NCBI RefSeq assembly: GCF_932294415.1
Contig: NC_065538.1
Span: 41,546,843 to 41,610,842 of the forward strand
Origin: Quercus robur
Lineage: Eukaryota > Streptophyta > Magnoliopsida > Fagales > Fagaceae
Length of the DNA stretch: 64,000 bases
Direction of reading: 5' to 3'
Shown: piece by piece, positions 1 through 10,599 of the stretch
Layout: each line of letters starts with the position of its first letter
How positions within the stretch are numbered: the stretch's first letter is position 1
Notes under the pieces: generated by a model
The model's database searches: none
Told to the model about the DNA's origin: nothing
What the model saw: only the letters and a program-made list of their open reading frames with translations
Made by a program: the position numbers and the translations under genes

Positions 1-310
1 AAACAATGAACGAGGAGGTCAGATTCCCTTTTAAATTGCTCAAACATTACCTTTAAATCTATGTTTATATTGCTACTTTATGCCTCTTATTTCTAGTTAC
101 CCTTAATATTTCTATCTTCGATTAATTGCTTGAATTCCATTGTGTGTTTAGATCAGTGATTATACTAGATAAAACTATATTAACTTTTTATTGATTGATT
201 TCAATAAATTTTTGTGTGTGCATGTGTGGGATCATTAATTTTTAGCTACAAGTAGAGTTTTTTCGAATGATGATGGCGAGAGCAAAGAGAGATATAAAGC
301 CTTTGTTTAT
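1..310. repeat. Partial copy (A) of the PFK-region duplication unit
   Basis: This stretch matches 2,255-2,545 (copy B) and 3,612-3,900 (copy C). Shared landmarks in the same order are a tract ending GTTACC(C/T)TTAATAT, a GATCAATT-like box, TTTTGTGTGT and GGGATCAT, followed by AATGATGAT. Copy A is the most diverged and runs off the window edge. No open frame is conserved across the copies, so it is annotated only as a duplicated non-coding segment of the locus. Confidence 0.6.
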
Positions 311-882
311 GAAACTCTCTCCAAGTTTTTTCATAACATAAGATGTTCTTCTTGTAATATTTTTTTGTTCTTGATTTCAATTCCATGTCTTTATTGGCTG
401 GATTGTTATTTGCGCTGTATATTATTTGTTATTTTTTATTTGATTTATTACTAATTCATGTGATTAATCTTAACCATCTTGATAAAAATATGTTTTTGCA
501 TTTGCCATTTTGGTGAAATAAAAAAAATTAAACTCTAAATACATTCCTACTATTCCATGTTAATGTCAATATTGTCTCCCTTATTTAGGTGATTCAGTTT
601 GAACCTCTTTCACTTTTCTCCTTGCTATTCTTTACTTTTATCTCAAATAAACTTAAGCGTCTTTAAATGATCATCATTGTTCAATCCAGGATGCTGGTTG
701 GGGCACATCCATCAAGTAATTATGCTGCCCAGGTCAATTTTGTTCTCACTGACTTTATTCTTTTTGAAGGGTTTCCCTGCATTAATTCTTCTTGATCAAA
801 TTTGCCAATTTTAAAGAGAATCAATCTTTCTTGAATTAGCTTCACCAAATTCTTGTAGGTTAGAAAATTTTATGAACGATCC

Positions 883-1065
883 ATAGCAATGTACATTTCC
901 CTTGTTAGCTGAGATGTGGAGTGTTGCTTGATTGTGCAATCACCATTTTATCTTGGAGGAGCTAGTGGACTGTTTGAATTTATTGTGAAAAGACAAAGAA
1001 AATGGGCACATGGTTATAGTAATTGTTGAAGTTACAAAACTTCTTCTTGAAATAATGCATACAAA
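883..1065 (+). pseudogene. 6-phosphofructokinase exon fragment (phosphosugar-binding region)
   Basis: Translated pieces read IAMYISLVS, then after a stop [14 protein letters not shown] and [11 protein letters not shown], then after a frame change [11 protein letters not shown] and KLLLEIMH. In the plant ATP-dependent PFK family this matches the exon following the LMGR..SG segment ([45 protein letters not shown]). A splice acceptor TCTTGTAG ends at 858. One in-frame TGA and one frameshift break it. PFK phosphorylates fructose-6-phosphate in glycolysis; this copy cannot. It lies upstream of exon fragments that should precede it, so gene order is scrambled. The identification is from recalled family sequence. 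Confidence 0.72.
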
Positions 1066-1069
1066 AGAC

Positions 1070-1784
1070 TAGCAGGACATGAGTATGGGGATATCTCAGG
1101 GGATTTAGGCATGGATGCTAGGATGTAAGTCTTGCTTTGGAGTTAACTATGTTGTTTGCCATGCCCGGAAATTGTGAACATCTCAATTTTGAAATATAGT
1201 AAAGAAAGAACTTGGAGAGGATTATTTGTGTAGCGACTCATTCTAACTTTAAGGGCTGCCTATTATTTCCTTCATTTTGCTTTCTGACATGGTGCTAGAG
1301 ACATTAATGTAATTTCAACTGCTTGAGTTGCCCCTTTTCAGTTTAGCAAATGGTAAATGTAGCACTAGAACATGATAGTTCCTTCATTTAGGAACTGTCA
1401 GCCTCTATACAAGATGCAAACTTAAGAACCATTGATTTGCTTATAGGTAAATCATGTGGCACTTTACGTTTTTTTCACCCATTATCTTGAGCTAAAAATA
1501 ATATAAATGCAAGGCATTGAGAGTAGTTTGTAGAAAAATAGTATTTGATTAAATGTAATATACTTTATTTAGCAAGTCGGTTTGGTGGAGGGCCTATCAG
1601 GAAAGATGTTCAACATGAAATAAAGGGGGAACCATCTGTAACCTAAGCAGGATTTTGAAGATGAAAACTTGGTCAAACACGGTGAGGTTTATCCATCAAG
1701 TTGGCCTTCGATGTGCCTACTAAGGAAATTGTGGGTTGCATCAGCATAGAGAAAAAGAACCAGGAATTGTTATTTGTGTAGATT
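1070..1784. other. Intergenic or intronic DNA, no gene seen
   Basis: The stretch is AT-rich with no frame longer than about 60 codons and no recognised repeat boundary. It may be intron of the decayed PFK locus. Confidence 0.5.
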
Positions 1785-1990
1785 CTTTATTCCTTTTTTT
1801 TTTCCCCCATATAAAAGTTCATTCAAGGGAAATGGTTTTAGATAGACATTGTACATGAGGTCAAAGAAAAACATGATTATTGTAGTGTAATTGAATATGG
1901 TTTAGGATCAGTTAATATTGTATGGATCTTTATGGAATTTCCTTATTTTGGCTATTTAGAATAATGTGACAAATCTTATGCTTTTCTTTT

Positions 1991-2181
1991 AGGCATGCAT
2001 GTGGATTGATGATGATCAAGATAATGAATCTGGGCAAGAAATCAATGACAGAGATTATGTGGTTAAGGTATACAAGATTGAGGACATTAGTGATGAAGAA
2101 GATGGGACTAAGCATAAGGACTTATCAAAAAAGAAGATTGGACTAAGTATAAGGCGGATGAAGAAGTGGAATAGAGAATGA
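1991..2181 (+). pseudogene. Unassigned acidic exon-like frame, copy B
   Basis: After a polypyrimidine tract and AG (TTTTCTTTTAG ending at 1,992) a 60-codon frame from ATG 1,999 reads WIDDDQDNESGQEIND and VVKVYKIEDISDEEDG, ending in a basic KKIGLSIRRMKKW stretch. I do not recognise it. The paralogue at 3,313-3,480 keeps the same reading but has TAG after KD and TAA after SGD, so at least that copy is dead. Protein-like conservation between copies suggests a former exon, perhaps from another gene swept up with the PFK fragments. Confidence 0.35.
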
Positions 2182-2756
2182 TAAGAAGGTTTTTGCAGAG
2201 CTGAACAGAACAGGGCGATTGGCATACACAGAAGAAGATAGAGACTTTAAAGATGAATGATGAGGTGAAATTCCTTGATTACTTGCATGAACATCATTTT
2301 CAATCTATGTTTATTGCTACTTTGTCCCTATTATTTCTGGTTACCTTTAATATATCTATCTTGGATCAATTTTTTAAATCCAATTGTGTTTAGATTAATG
2401 ATTATAGTTGTTACAACCATATTAACATTTTATTGATCGGTTTTATTGAGTTTTTGAGTGTTTGTGTGTCAGGGATCATGAAGTTTAGTTACAAATAGAG
2501 TTTTTATAAAATGATGATAGTGAGGGATATGAAGCCTCTGTTATTAAAGTTTGGGTTGACTTTAACTCTCCCTTTTTTAAGATTAATTTGACTCTCCCCT
2601 TAGAACCAGAAGGATCAATCCCTCCCTGTTGCCTTCCTTGCCATTCTTTGGGTTTGTGTTCTTTCCTTGAGATAGATACAATCATTATAAAGTAGAGATG
2701 AAAATGATTTCAAGTCATAGTACGTGGGTTTTTTTTTAACGCCCTGTTTGATGTAG

Positions 2757-2998
2757 GAAATTAGGAGGTTTGGCTTACAGTTGCAGCGGCTGGAATACTA
2801 AAGACAATTGACGATGACATTCTAGTATTCCTCGAGGCAGACACAACTCTAAAATCTGATGGTCATGTATATCTCCCGATAGAAAACCATGATTACACTA
2901 CTGTCCGGAGGCTCAAGAAATAATTCATGCAACCCATGTTCAATTGTAATGTATTAAGAATGATACCTGTGTTGTCAAGTTAATGGGCTGCTACATTG
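2757..2998 (+). pseudogene. 6-phosphofructokinase exon fragments, copy B
   Basis: The fragment starts after the splice acceptor GATGTAG. Its first part reads LTVAAAGILKTIDDDI, matching the PFK segment KVVVAGIPKTIDNDI that closes the catalytic GGDGT..TIDND region. The second part reads EAQEIIHATHV, a stop, then CIKNDTCVVKLMGCYIG, matching EAQRAINAAHVE..SIENGIGVVKLMGRYSG. It ends exactly at the donor GTAAGC (2,999), a known exon boundary in plant PFKs. A frameshift at the start, diverged sequence between the parts and one TAA make it non-functional. Confidence 0.75.
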
Positions 2999-4094
2999 GT
3001 AAGCTTCATTCACCTAAAAAGCTATTTTAACATAACAAAGAGTTAACACTTGAGAAATTATTGGATTGATCTGAACATGTACTTCTGTTGCAAAGAAAGC
3101 TATTTTAAGATTTTTTTAAAATTTTTTCATATAAAAGTTCATTCAAGGGAAATGGTTTCGGAAAAACATTGTACATGAGGTCAAAGAAAAACATGATTAC
3201 TGTAGTGTAATTGAATACGGTTTAGGATCAGTTAATATTGTGTGGGTCTATGTGGAGTTTCTTTGTTTTGGCCATTTAGAATAATGTGACGTAAATCTTA
3301 TGCTTTTCTTTTAGGCATGGATGTGCATTAATGATGATCAAGACAGTGAACAAGAAATCAATGACAAAGATTAGGTGGTTGAGGTATACAAGATTGAGGA
3401 TAGCGGTGATTAAGAAGATGGGACTAAGCATAAGGACTTATCAATTAGACTAAGTATACGATGGATGAAGAAGTGGAAGTAGACAATGATGAAAGCGTGA
3501 TTTGCAAAGTTGAACAGTACAGGGCGATTGACATACACAGAAGAAGATAGATACATATTATGGGACAGGGTAGTAAGAGGAGGGTGTTGAATCAAACAGA
3601 GACTTTAAAAAGACGAAATGATGAGGTGAAATTCCTTGATTATTTTTCATGATCATCATTTTCAATCAGTGTTTATTGCTTTGTGCCTATTATTTTTGGT
3701 TACGGTTAATATTTCTATCTTGGATCAATTTTTTGAATCCAATTGTGTTTCAATTAATGATTATAGTTGTTAAAATTTAAAACTATATTAGCATTTTATT
3801 GAATGGTTTTTTTGAATTTTTGTGTGTTTGTGTCAGGGATCATTAATTTTAGATACAAGTGGAGGTTTTTTGAATGATGATAGTGAGAGAGAAGAGGGAT
3901 CTAAAGCCTCTGTTAACTCTCCCTTTTGCAGCATTTCTTTGACTATTGCGTCAGAACCAGAAGGATCACTCCCTCTCTTGCCACTCTTAGGGTTTGTGCT
4001 CTATCCTTGAGATGGAAATGTTCATTATAAAATAGAAATGGAAAAGGTTGCCAGTCATTGTACGCGGTTTTTAATAAAGCCCTGTTTCATGCAG

Positions 4095-4464
4095 GAAATT
4101 AGGAGGTGTGGGCTTACAGTTGCAGTGGTAGGATACTGAACACAATTGATGATGACATTCTAGTACTCCTCAAGGCGTACACAACTCTAAAATTTGATGG
4201 CCACATTTTTGATTTTTTGATAAGTAAGAAAAAATTTATTGAACAAGGCCACTTCTTGCAAAAAGCATGAAGTAACAGAAAACCATGATTTGATATTGAA
4301 ACTCTCTTATCGGACCTTATCCTCTTCCTAGTTTAGGTTATTAATTATCCTTTGTTTCTGGCACTACTGTTAGGAAGCTCAATAAAGTGGTCATACACCC
4401 CATGTTCAATCATAAAGCATTAAGAATGGTATCATTGTCATCAAGTTAATGGGCCGCAACACTG
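4095..4464 (+). pseudogene. 6-phosphofructokinase exon fragments, copy C
   Basis: After the acceptor ATGCAG the first exon reads EIRRCGLTVAVVGY and then stops. The second part reads HVQS, a stop, then SIKNGIIVIKLMGRNTG, ending at the donor GTAAGT (4,465). It is paralogous to 2,757-2,998. KLMGR is intact here but both exons carry stops, and an insertion near 4,200-4,270 splits the region between them. Confidence 0.72.
4200..4270 (-). mobile_element. Short LINE/SINE 3'-end insertion in copy C
   Basis: Copy C contains TTTTTTGATAAGTAAG followed by about 50 bp that is missing between the same flanking words in copy B (GATGGTCAT...AGAAAACCATGATT). Read on the minus strand it ends CTTACTTATCAAAAAA, the tail type seen on the LINEs at 46,957 and 48,490. 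It is therefore probably a severely 5'-truncated retroposon inserted after the duplication. Confidence 0.5.
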
Positions 4465-4499
4465 GTAAGTTTCATTAATTTGAATAGCTATTTTAATTG

Positions 4500-5430
4500 A
4501 ACAAAGAGTTTGGTTTTCTATGTTATGGTCATGTGGAGTTAAAATTTGAATTTTTGGAGATCCCTAATTTTGATCAGAATGGGTTGTGTTATTTAGAAGT
4601 TTCTACACAACGATAATTTGAAGGTTTGAAATTTGTTTAAAAAAGATTATTCTTTTCTGTAGGAAATTTGGAGGACGACCATTAAAGTTGTTGTGGCTTG
4701 ATTTCCTAAAAATCATTGACAATGTCACAGCAATTGGAACTCCGGTACTCTCTATGCTTTAATTGATTTGTAAACTGCAGGTCAAATCTAACTCATCTGA
4801 ATATAATCTCAATCTGGTATTAGAAACAGCATAAGACTAGAAGATACAAACCATTTATGAGGAAGGGAGATCAAGATCAATCTCAAAGAAAACAACCCAT
4901 TTGGCTGGTCATGGATTCAGCTGTGGAAAGAAATAAGCATGAGCCTGAATCTTCCAGTCCAAAAGGAAAGTTATGAGAGATTGACTCTTAAAATATGGTA
5001 CATGATATATTTTTCCCGTAACTCCTGTTTTGTTTGTTCAATTGACAAAAGCATTCTTATTTTTTCTTATACAATGCATGAAAGTCTTTGGTAGCTCTGT
5101 TTTGTGACATGAATTGGTACTATCTATGCTAGGTTTCTTTTATGCTCCTCATTGTGCCTAGGAAGTAATAAATTGCTGCATTTCTATTGATTTTGATGTT
5201 TGTTAGTTTAGATAAACTTGGAATAAGATTAGGGAAAGGCATCCAGTTGTTAATTAGAGGGCTTTGGTTTGTTTTTCTGCTGCTATTTGCAAGCATGCCT
5301 TCATTTGTTGGCTAACTCTTATGGATAGACTTCCCACTCCTGACAGGGTTGGTAAATGGGGATAAGTCTGACCTAGTATGTGTGTTCTACAGGAGAAAGC
5401 AAGAGTCCAGAGTTCACATATTCCTATGAC
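4500..5430 (+). repeat. Duplicated segment D (PFK exon relic plus LINE tail)
   Basis: This 0.9-kb segment recurs at 8,745-9,520. Shared landmarks are GGTTTTCTA(A/T)GTTATGGTCA, GAGATCCCTAATTTT, the acceptor-exon junction CTGTAGGAAATTTGGAGGAC, and AACTCCGGTACTCTCTATGCTT. The PFK-like frame begins at 4,663 as EIWRTTIKVVVA and continues, with a shift, PKIIDN. The second half is a LINE 3' fragment. The final part also recurs at 7,870-8,115. Confidence 0.7.
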
Positions 5431-5760
5431 TGTTCCTTTAATAAAAGGCTATAGCAATAGGTGTTAAGGTTTTGTTTAGTCTGCAAGCAACTGAATGATT
5501 GGAGTTCAGTGTTTTGTTGAGGTATTCATTCCTTGAAAGTAAATGTTTCAGAACTATTGTTTGCAAGTTGGCTTGGGCTACCTTCATTAATCATATATGG
5601 TGTCAAGGCAATGCTAATGTTCACAAGGGAGTCATTTATAGCAAAGAGACGATCCTGTGTTTAGTGAAAAATGACATTAGACGTCGTTAGTGTAGTTTAC
5701 AGGGTTCTAGAACTCAGTGCAAAATAGAGCCATTTTGGCTACAGGGGTATATTAGTGTCT
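5230..5760 (+). mobile_element. LINE (L1-type) 3' fragment, copy 1
   Basis: Translations show the zinc-binding reverse-transcriptase tail of plant L1 LINEs: AAICKHAFICWLTLMDRLPT followed by DRVGKWG, and further on KLAWATFINHIWCQGNANVH followed by KETILCLVKNDI. The fragment lacks the catalytic RT core. It is one of three related fragments (with 7,970-8,115 and 9,345-9,590) that travelled with the PFK duplications. The LINE at 57,430-59,300 is a fuller relative, ending in LDHIWLQRNAIIHQG. Confidence 0.72.
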
Positions 5761-5854
5761 GTTTTAGAGTAGATAGATGTGTTGATTGTTTTTGTGTTTT
5801 GCAGTAGTTTGCTGTTTGTGTTGTGTCAAGGTTGAACTATTTTGTGATATATTT

Positions 5855-5925
5855 GCTTCTTTTTTTTTTTTTTTTTAATTTATCTCAGTCGTAAAAATAA
5901 TATATATATATATATATATATATTA
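5855..5925. repeat. Poly-T tract and (TA)n microsatellite
   Basis: A T-run at about 5,858-5,877 is followed by about 11 TA dinucleotides at 5,901-5,923. It lies just after the LINE fragment. Confidence 0.9.
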
Positions 5926-5929
5926 ACTA

Positions 5930-7860
5930 TTTTTTTGATTGCTCAGATGAAATGTCGCATCCATCACTTCTTTATTGGTTAGAATTTCAAATTCCTTTTT
6001 AAATGTTAGAACCCCTTGAAATAGAGATAAAAATCTTAAAATTGATTTCTTTTTTAGAACATTTTCGTTGTTGTCTATTGCAATATTATGCCATCTTTAA
6101 ACTTCTTACTTCTAATTGATGCTTGTTAACTTGAATAATCCTTGTATGGAAGACGTTGGGCTTCTAATCCCCTACTCCTTTGCAAATCTGCCTCCAACAA
6201 ATGCGTGTGCAAAACTCCACTCAAACTTCATGCACGGTTGATAGAAAGGGCCCATAGAAACTGACAATGGCAAACAGAATGGCAAGGCAGCTATACCAGA
6301 TGCTTGGGTGTGGCAAATCAAAGATCAGCTCATCAGGGTTTATTTATTTCTCCTTGCCAAAAGAAACAATCCCCGCATATAAAGGAAGTTTGGCAAGAAC
6401 TTGGGGATATAAGCAAAGATCCTAAACAGCCAATGAAGTAAGGCTTTCTTTTTTGCATATTAATGTTCCCAATGACTAAATCTTCTCTTATGGTTGTCAC
6501 TAATGACTTAGATCACAGATGAGGATCATTAAGCTAGTTGCACAAAGTTATATGCATGGAAAATGGTGTTGTGCACTATGGTGTTGAGCTTTATAGCGAC
6601 GATGACTTCAAAAATTGGGTTTTAGTTTCACCATTTGAAGCCTTAATGTCTTCGTTTCCTCCTCATCATTAGGCATTCATTGAAGGTTTGCCTTTTCATG
6701 ACTTGAACATCTATCCGATCTTTCTTTCGAAATTCATTGCCCATAGTGTTTGCTGAGATTGTGCTTGTGTAGAGTCAGCCTCTTATTTGCAAAGTACCTG
6801 AAGCTGAACCATATAAAAATTTGGGTTTTGGCACTTATGTGCTGAGATTGTTTTCTGTTAGCCTTTTCATATTATCTAAAGTAGAACAATATAAATAGTG
6901 GCAGCCCAGGCTAGTTTGTACAACTACTCCCCACTACAACATTATTTCTTTACAACAACTCCAGCGATTATTAATCAAACTGTTGCCAAATCCTTCTAGA
7001 GAAGGAGCATTCACATTGAAAGAACAAATGCTCCTTGCTTTCCATACAACTCTTGCAGAAACTAGAGTTTCATCTTTGTATCCTCACCTAATTAATATTT
7101 CAAACTTTGCTCATAAGTACGTTTTTCTATTTTCTATCCTTTGTCCAGAATCATTGATCTTGTTTGTAAAAACTAATGCAGTTTAAACCTATTGGAGAAG
7201 CACAGTTTTATATTGGTGAAAATTGTTGAGCAAGGATGCACCTCAGATAGCCATGTCTTACATTCTGGTGCAAGATATATTTGGTAAGCTCCATCAGCTG
7301 CAAAGCTTGATACGTTAGAATAACAAAGCTCCCTTCCTCTCTGCCCTATATCATTTACCTTGTTAATAAATTTCTATACTAAGTCCATAGATTGCAACTA
7401 TGCTGAGTGAAGAGGTACTATTCAACATTGTGAATGTAGCATGTCATGGATGTGAAGAAGAAATAAGGTCAACCAGTGACAAATGAATTGGAAACTAGGC
7501 AATTGGCGTTAAGCATATCTGTAAGTACCACTTTCCATATCTTTTTTGTTTGAATGTGAATGACTGGTTTTCAGGTTTATCACTCTAGGGGCAGGTGGTG
7601 GTTTCTAAAGTTACAGAAAAATTTGTTTGTACAAGTGCATGATTTTGTTAAATTTCATTTTTCTGATAATTAATGACCTAAAGATAATATTGCAGGTGAG
7701 AGAAGTGCTAGTGTGTTAATAATGTTCAATCAGCCAGTGGTATATGAATGCTTTGGTTCATCATCCCTTGGTGATTCTCCAAACAATTTGGGAGGCTACT
7801 AGCTATGTGATGACACGGGGCAATCAATCAGCCATTACTTTTACTGGTACTTGAGCTGTT
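5930..7860. other. Non-coding stretch inside the PFK-relic locus
   Basis: No frame longer than about 67 codons is present and no family was recognised. Short exon-like islands occur around 6,260-6,440 and 7,390-7,500, but neither gives a convincing PFK match. Confidence 0.5.
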
Positions 7861-7869
7861 GGCACCTTA

Positions 7870-8115
7870 TTAATTAGTACTATAAATGCTGGGTTACTTT
7901 TACGCTCCTCATCGTGCCTAGGAAGTATTGAATTGATTCTTTTCTATTGATTTTGAAGTTTGTTAATGTAGATCAACTTGGAATAAGATTAGGGAAAAGC
8001 ATTTAGTTGTTGATTGGAGGGGTTGGTTTTGTTTTCAGCTGCTATTTGCAAGCAATACCTTCATTTCTTGGCTAACTGTTATGAGATACTTCCCACTCCT
8101 GACATGGCTAGTAAA
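7870..8115 (+). mobile_element. LINE 3' fragment, copy 2
   Basis: This matches 5,120-5,345: GCTCCTCAT(C/T)GTGCCTAGGA, then GGAATAAGATTAGGGAAA, then a relic of the FI(C/S)WLT...MRYFPLLT zinc-tail region. It stops abruptly after TGACATGG, where unrelated sequence begins. Confidence 0.65.
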
Positions 8116-8744
8116 TGAGCAAAGGAAATGAAAGAAGAAACACTACTACCTGCAGTGCACTGCGCGGTGGGAATCTGCTTTTGGACTTGTTGGCAGTGAC
8201 GAGGAGGAGGGAGCAAAGAATGCAGAGAAATTCTGATGGTATTTTATTTATTTATTTATTTATTTGGAGATCTTGGTAAAAATATATTTGTGTTTTCGCA
8301 ATCGTAGCTCTGAAAGTGGAACCAAACGCACAGGCACACACACACAATAAGGGTTTATAAGGGGCAAAAAAGTAATTAAAACCTAGACTATTCAGAAACC
8401 AAACCTCCCGGGCCTCCTTCTTCTTCAGACTTTCAGCAGTCAAAAACCACTACCAACAACAACAACAGTTTCAGGCAAATGCAATATTAATATTAATAAT
8501 GCGCCCAAAACCACACTTTCAAATTCAACAGTTTCAGGATCACATCCTATAGTAAATATGTTTTCATTGCCATTAATAAGTTTTAAAATTTAGCCTATGT
8601 GGTTGTCTTCACGCGAACAGCTCCAATTTATTTCTTTGGTAATTATTTGTTTGTGTATCTCAAGAGTTTATTCATTCAGAGTAGCAGGAGCTCAAGAAGG
8701 TCTTCAGTGGTTTGTAAGGTAATGCAATTTGATTTAGCATTATT
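8116..8744. other. No gene seen; short microsatellites
   Basis: The stretch contains (TTTA)n near 8,240-8,262 and (CA)n near 8,334-8,347. No supported coding frame is present. Confidence 0.5.
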
Positions 8745-9530
8745 TTTGGTTTTCTAAGTTATGGTCACATGGAGTTAAAATTTGAGGTTTTTGAGATCCC
8801 TAATTTTAAGTGGACTGGGCTATGTGATAATAACAAGTTTCTACACAATGATAATTTGTGGATTTGAAATTTGTATGAAAGATTACTCTCTCTGTAGGAA
8901 ATTTGGAGGACTACCCCCAAAGTTTTTTTGGCTGGACTTCCTAAAATCATTGACAATTGTCACATTAATTGGAACTCCGGTACTCTCTATGCTTCAAATG
9001 ACTGTCAACTAGGTCACATCTAGCTCATCTCAAGATAATCTTAATCTGTTTGGCACTTATGATTCAGATCAAAGAAAGGTCCTCTGGATTTTACAAATAG
9101 CATAAGCCTAGAAGATTAACACAAAAAACTTGCAATGGATGATGAAGAAAGGTCAAGATCAATCTCAAAGAGAAAATCCCAGCTATGTGGTCACAGATTA
9201 ACACTACTAGTCATGGTACTTGATATAATTTTCCCTTAACTTGTGTTTTGTTTGTTCAATTGACAAATGAGTCCTTATTTTTGCTCCCTATTGTGCTTCA
9301 GAAGTAAATAAATTGTTGTTTTTCTATTCATTTTGTTAATGTAGATCAATAAGATTAGGTAAAAGATTCCAGTTGTTGATTGATGGTGTTTGGTTTGGAT
9401 TTGTATTGCTATTCCTAAGCATTCCTTCATTTGTTGGCTAACGTTCATGGATAGAATTCTCCCTAATGACAGGGTTGCCAAATGGAGATACAATTGTGAT
9501 CTCGTTTATGTGTACTGCAAGAGAAAGTTG
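8745..9530 (+). repeat. Duplicated segment E (PFK exon relic plus LINE tail)
   Basis: This is the paralogue of 4,500-5,430. The exon relic from 8,898 (after acceptor CTCTGTAG) reads EIWRTTPKVFLAGLPKIIDN, resembling the PFK E(E/I)RRRGLKVVVAGIPKTIDND segment, then diverges. The LINE fragment copy 3 (9,345-9,590) reads FGFVLLFLSIPSFVG in one frame and IAIPKHSFICWLTFMDRILP in the other. Confidence 0.68.
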
Positions 9531-9590
9531 GCGTCAATGTTGGGCTGCATAAGATGGGTATCTTTCTCAAATATAACTGTTAGTTTATTA
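9345..9590 (+). mobile_element. LINE 3' fragment, copy 3
   Basis: The zinc-tail motif of L1-type LINEs, IPKHSFICWLTFMDRILPND then RVAKWRYNCDLVYVYCK, is open for about 75 codons (9,390-9,617). It is the best preserved of the three copies in this locus. Confidence 0.72.
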
Positions 9591-9977
9591 AAAAATAATT
9601 GTTCTTATAATGTCCTATAATCTGATGTGGAAACTTATAGTTAGCCATGATTTATGGAAAACACACATTATGTTGGAGAAACATGTTGGACTGCGTAAAA
9701 CGCCCAAAAATCATTTTGGAGATATAAAGTTTCCTGGAACATGGTGTTAAAAATTAATGTTGTATTTTAAACTTCTTTTTTGGTCATTTTCTTGCATGCA
9801 TGTTATCTATAGTGTGCATGTTAGGCAAGTGTAAAGCCTCAATTATGTCTAAAGAGATATTCATGTATTTGGAGCAGTCTAAAATCAGTATAGGGGGAAA
9901 ATTTACAGTTCCTTCCTCTGTCCCTTGTCCTAAAAATTGATGGGCAAATGATAAGCCTTTGTTTGCTTGTTTTGCAG

Positions 9978-10135
9978 ATCCTAATTACATGATCTGTGTT
10001 GTTCTGAGCAATGCATCTGAAATGTGTGCTCAACCCTCCTTGCACACAGGGCTATTCATGGTTTAGTGGTAGGGTATATGGATTATATTCACAGTCGAGC
10101 CTATTAATGGGAGGCATGCTTACATTCCATTCCCT
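9978..10135 (+). pseudogene. 6-phosphofructokinase exon fragment (DPTYMIRA region)
   Basis: After acceptor TTTTGCAG the frame reads DPNYMICVVLSNASE. After a frameshift it reads VCSTLLAHRAIHGLVVGY, and after another INGRHAYIPFP, up to donor GTAAGT (10,136). Plant PFKs have [43 protein letters not shown] as one exon with the same borders. At least two frameshifts are present. This is the strongest single piece of evidence that the locus descends from PFK. Confidence 0.82.
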
Positions 10136-10453
10136 GTAAGTTTCTTCTTGGTTGGAAATTTTTTATCTTCCTTAATCATGTCTGGCTCTCTGTGTGAGCT
10201 ATATGTATGTGTTTGTGGGTTTGCACAAATGTCCAACTGACCTTTAAATATCTGGCCTGTTTTACACATAGCTTGTTGCACCTATTGATCTAGAAACATG
10301 ATCAATGAATCTGTAAGTGACTACAAGTTTTTATTCAAAATTTCATTCATTGATAAATGAGTTTTTTCAACTGGGGCAGGAGCATATTGGTTTTATTATT
10401 GGCAACTAGCCAGCAATATAATATGGACTTGTTTGCTCATTTTGTGCTTGCAG

Positions 10454-10575
10454 TGTTCAATTGAGAAACAAAGCAAGGTCATGATAAATGACATGATGTG
10501 GGCATAACAACAGTCTTCAACCAATCAGTCGAGTTTCTTAATGACTTGGACCATACAGATGTCCTTGATCGAGGA
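10454..10575 (+). pseudogene. 6-phosphofructokinase terminal exon fragment
   Basis: After acceptor GCTTGCAG the frame reads SIEKQSKVMINDMMWA, a TAA stop, then QQSSTNQSSFL. It matches the family's C-terminal exon ([28 protein letters not shown]). It sits 318 bp downstream of the preceding PFK exon relic, in correct order and strand, so the last two exons remain colinear while the upstream ones are shuffled. Confidence 0.8.
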
Positions 10576-10599
10576 TAGAAAGAAGGGATGTACCACAAA

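Larger units (their letters stand above)
1785..3104. repeat. Tandem duplication unit, copy B (about 1.32 kb)
   Basis: The landmark ATAAAAGTTCATTCAAGGGA occurs at 1,811 and again at 3,131, and AGGCATG at 1,991 and 3,313. The direct repeat therefore has an offset of about 1,320 bp, growing to 1,364 bp at GGGATCAT (2,472 and 3,836) because of indels. The unit carries an acidic open frame near 2,000-2,180, LTR- and LINE-free spacer, and a PFK exon pair (2,757-2,998). Copy C follows immediately, so this is a head-to-tail duplication. Confidence 0.85.
3105..4468. repeat. Tandem duplication unit, copy C
   Basis: This is the second head-to-tail copy of the 1.32-kb unit at 1,785-3,104, with about 85-90% identity by eye. 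It contains the acidic frame relic at 3,313-3,480, the region matching copy A at 3,612-3,900, and a PFK exon pair at 4,095-4,464. Relative to copy B it carries an extra segment near 4,200-4,270 that looks like a LINE/SINE 3' end. Confidence 0.85.

Noticed and set aside
10050..10110. tRNA-like words (TGGTTTAGTGGTAGGG)
   Set aside because: No box B at the right spacing, and the sequence is explained by the PFK exon relic (AIHGLVVGY).
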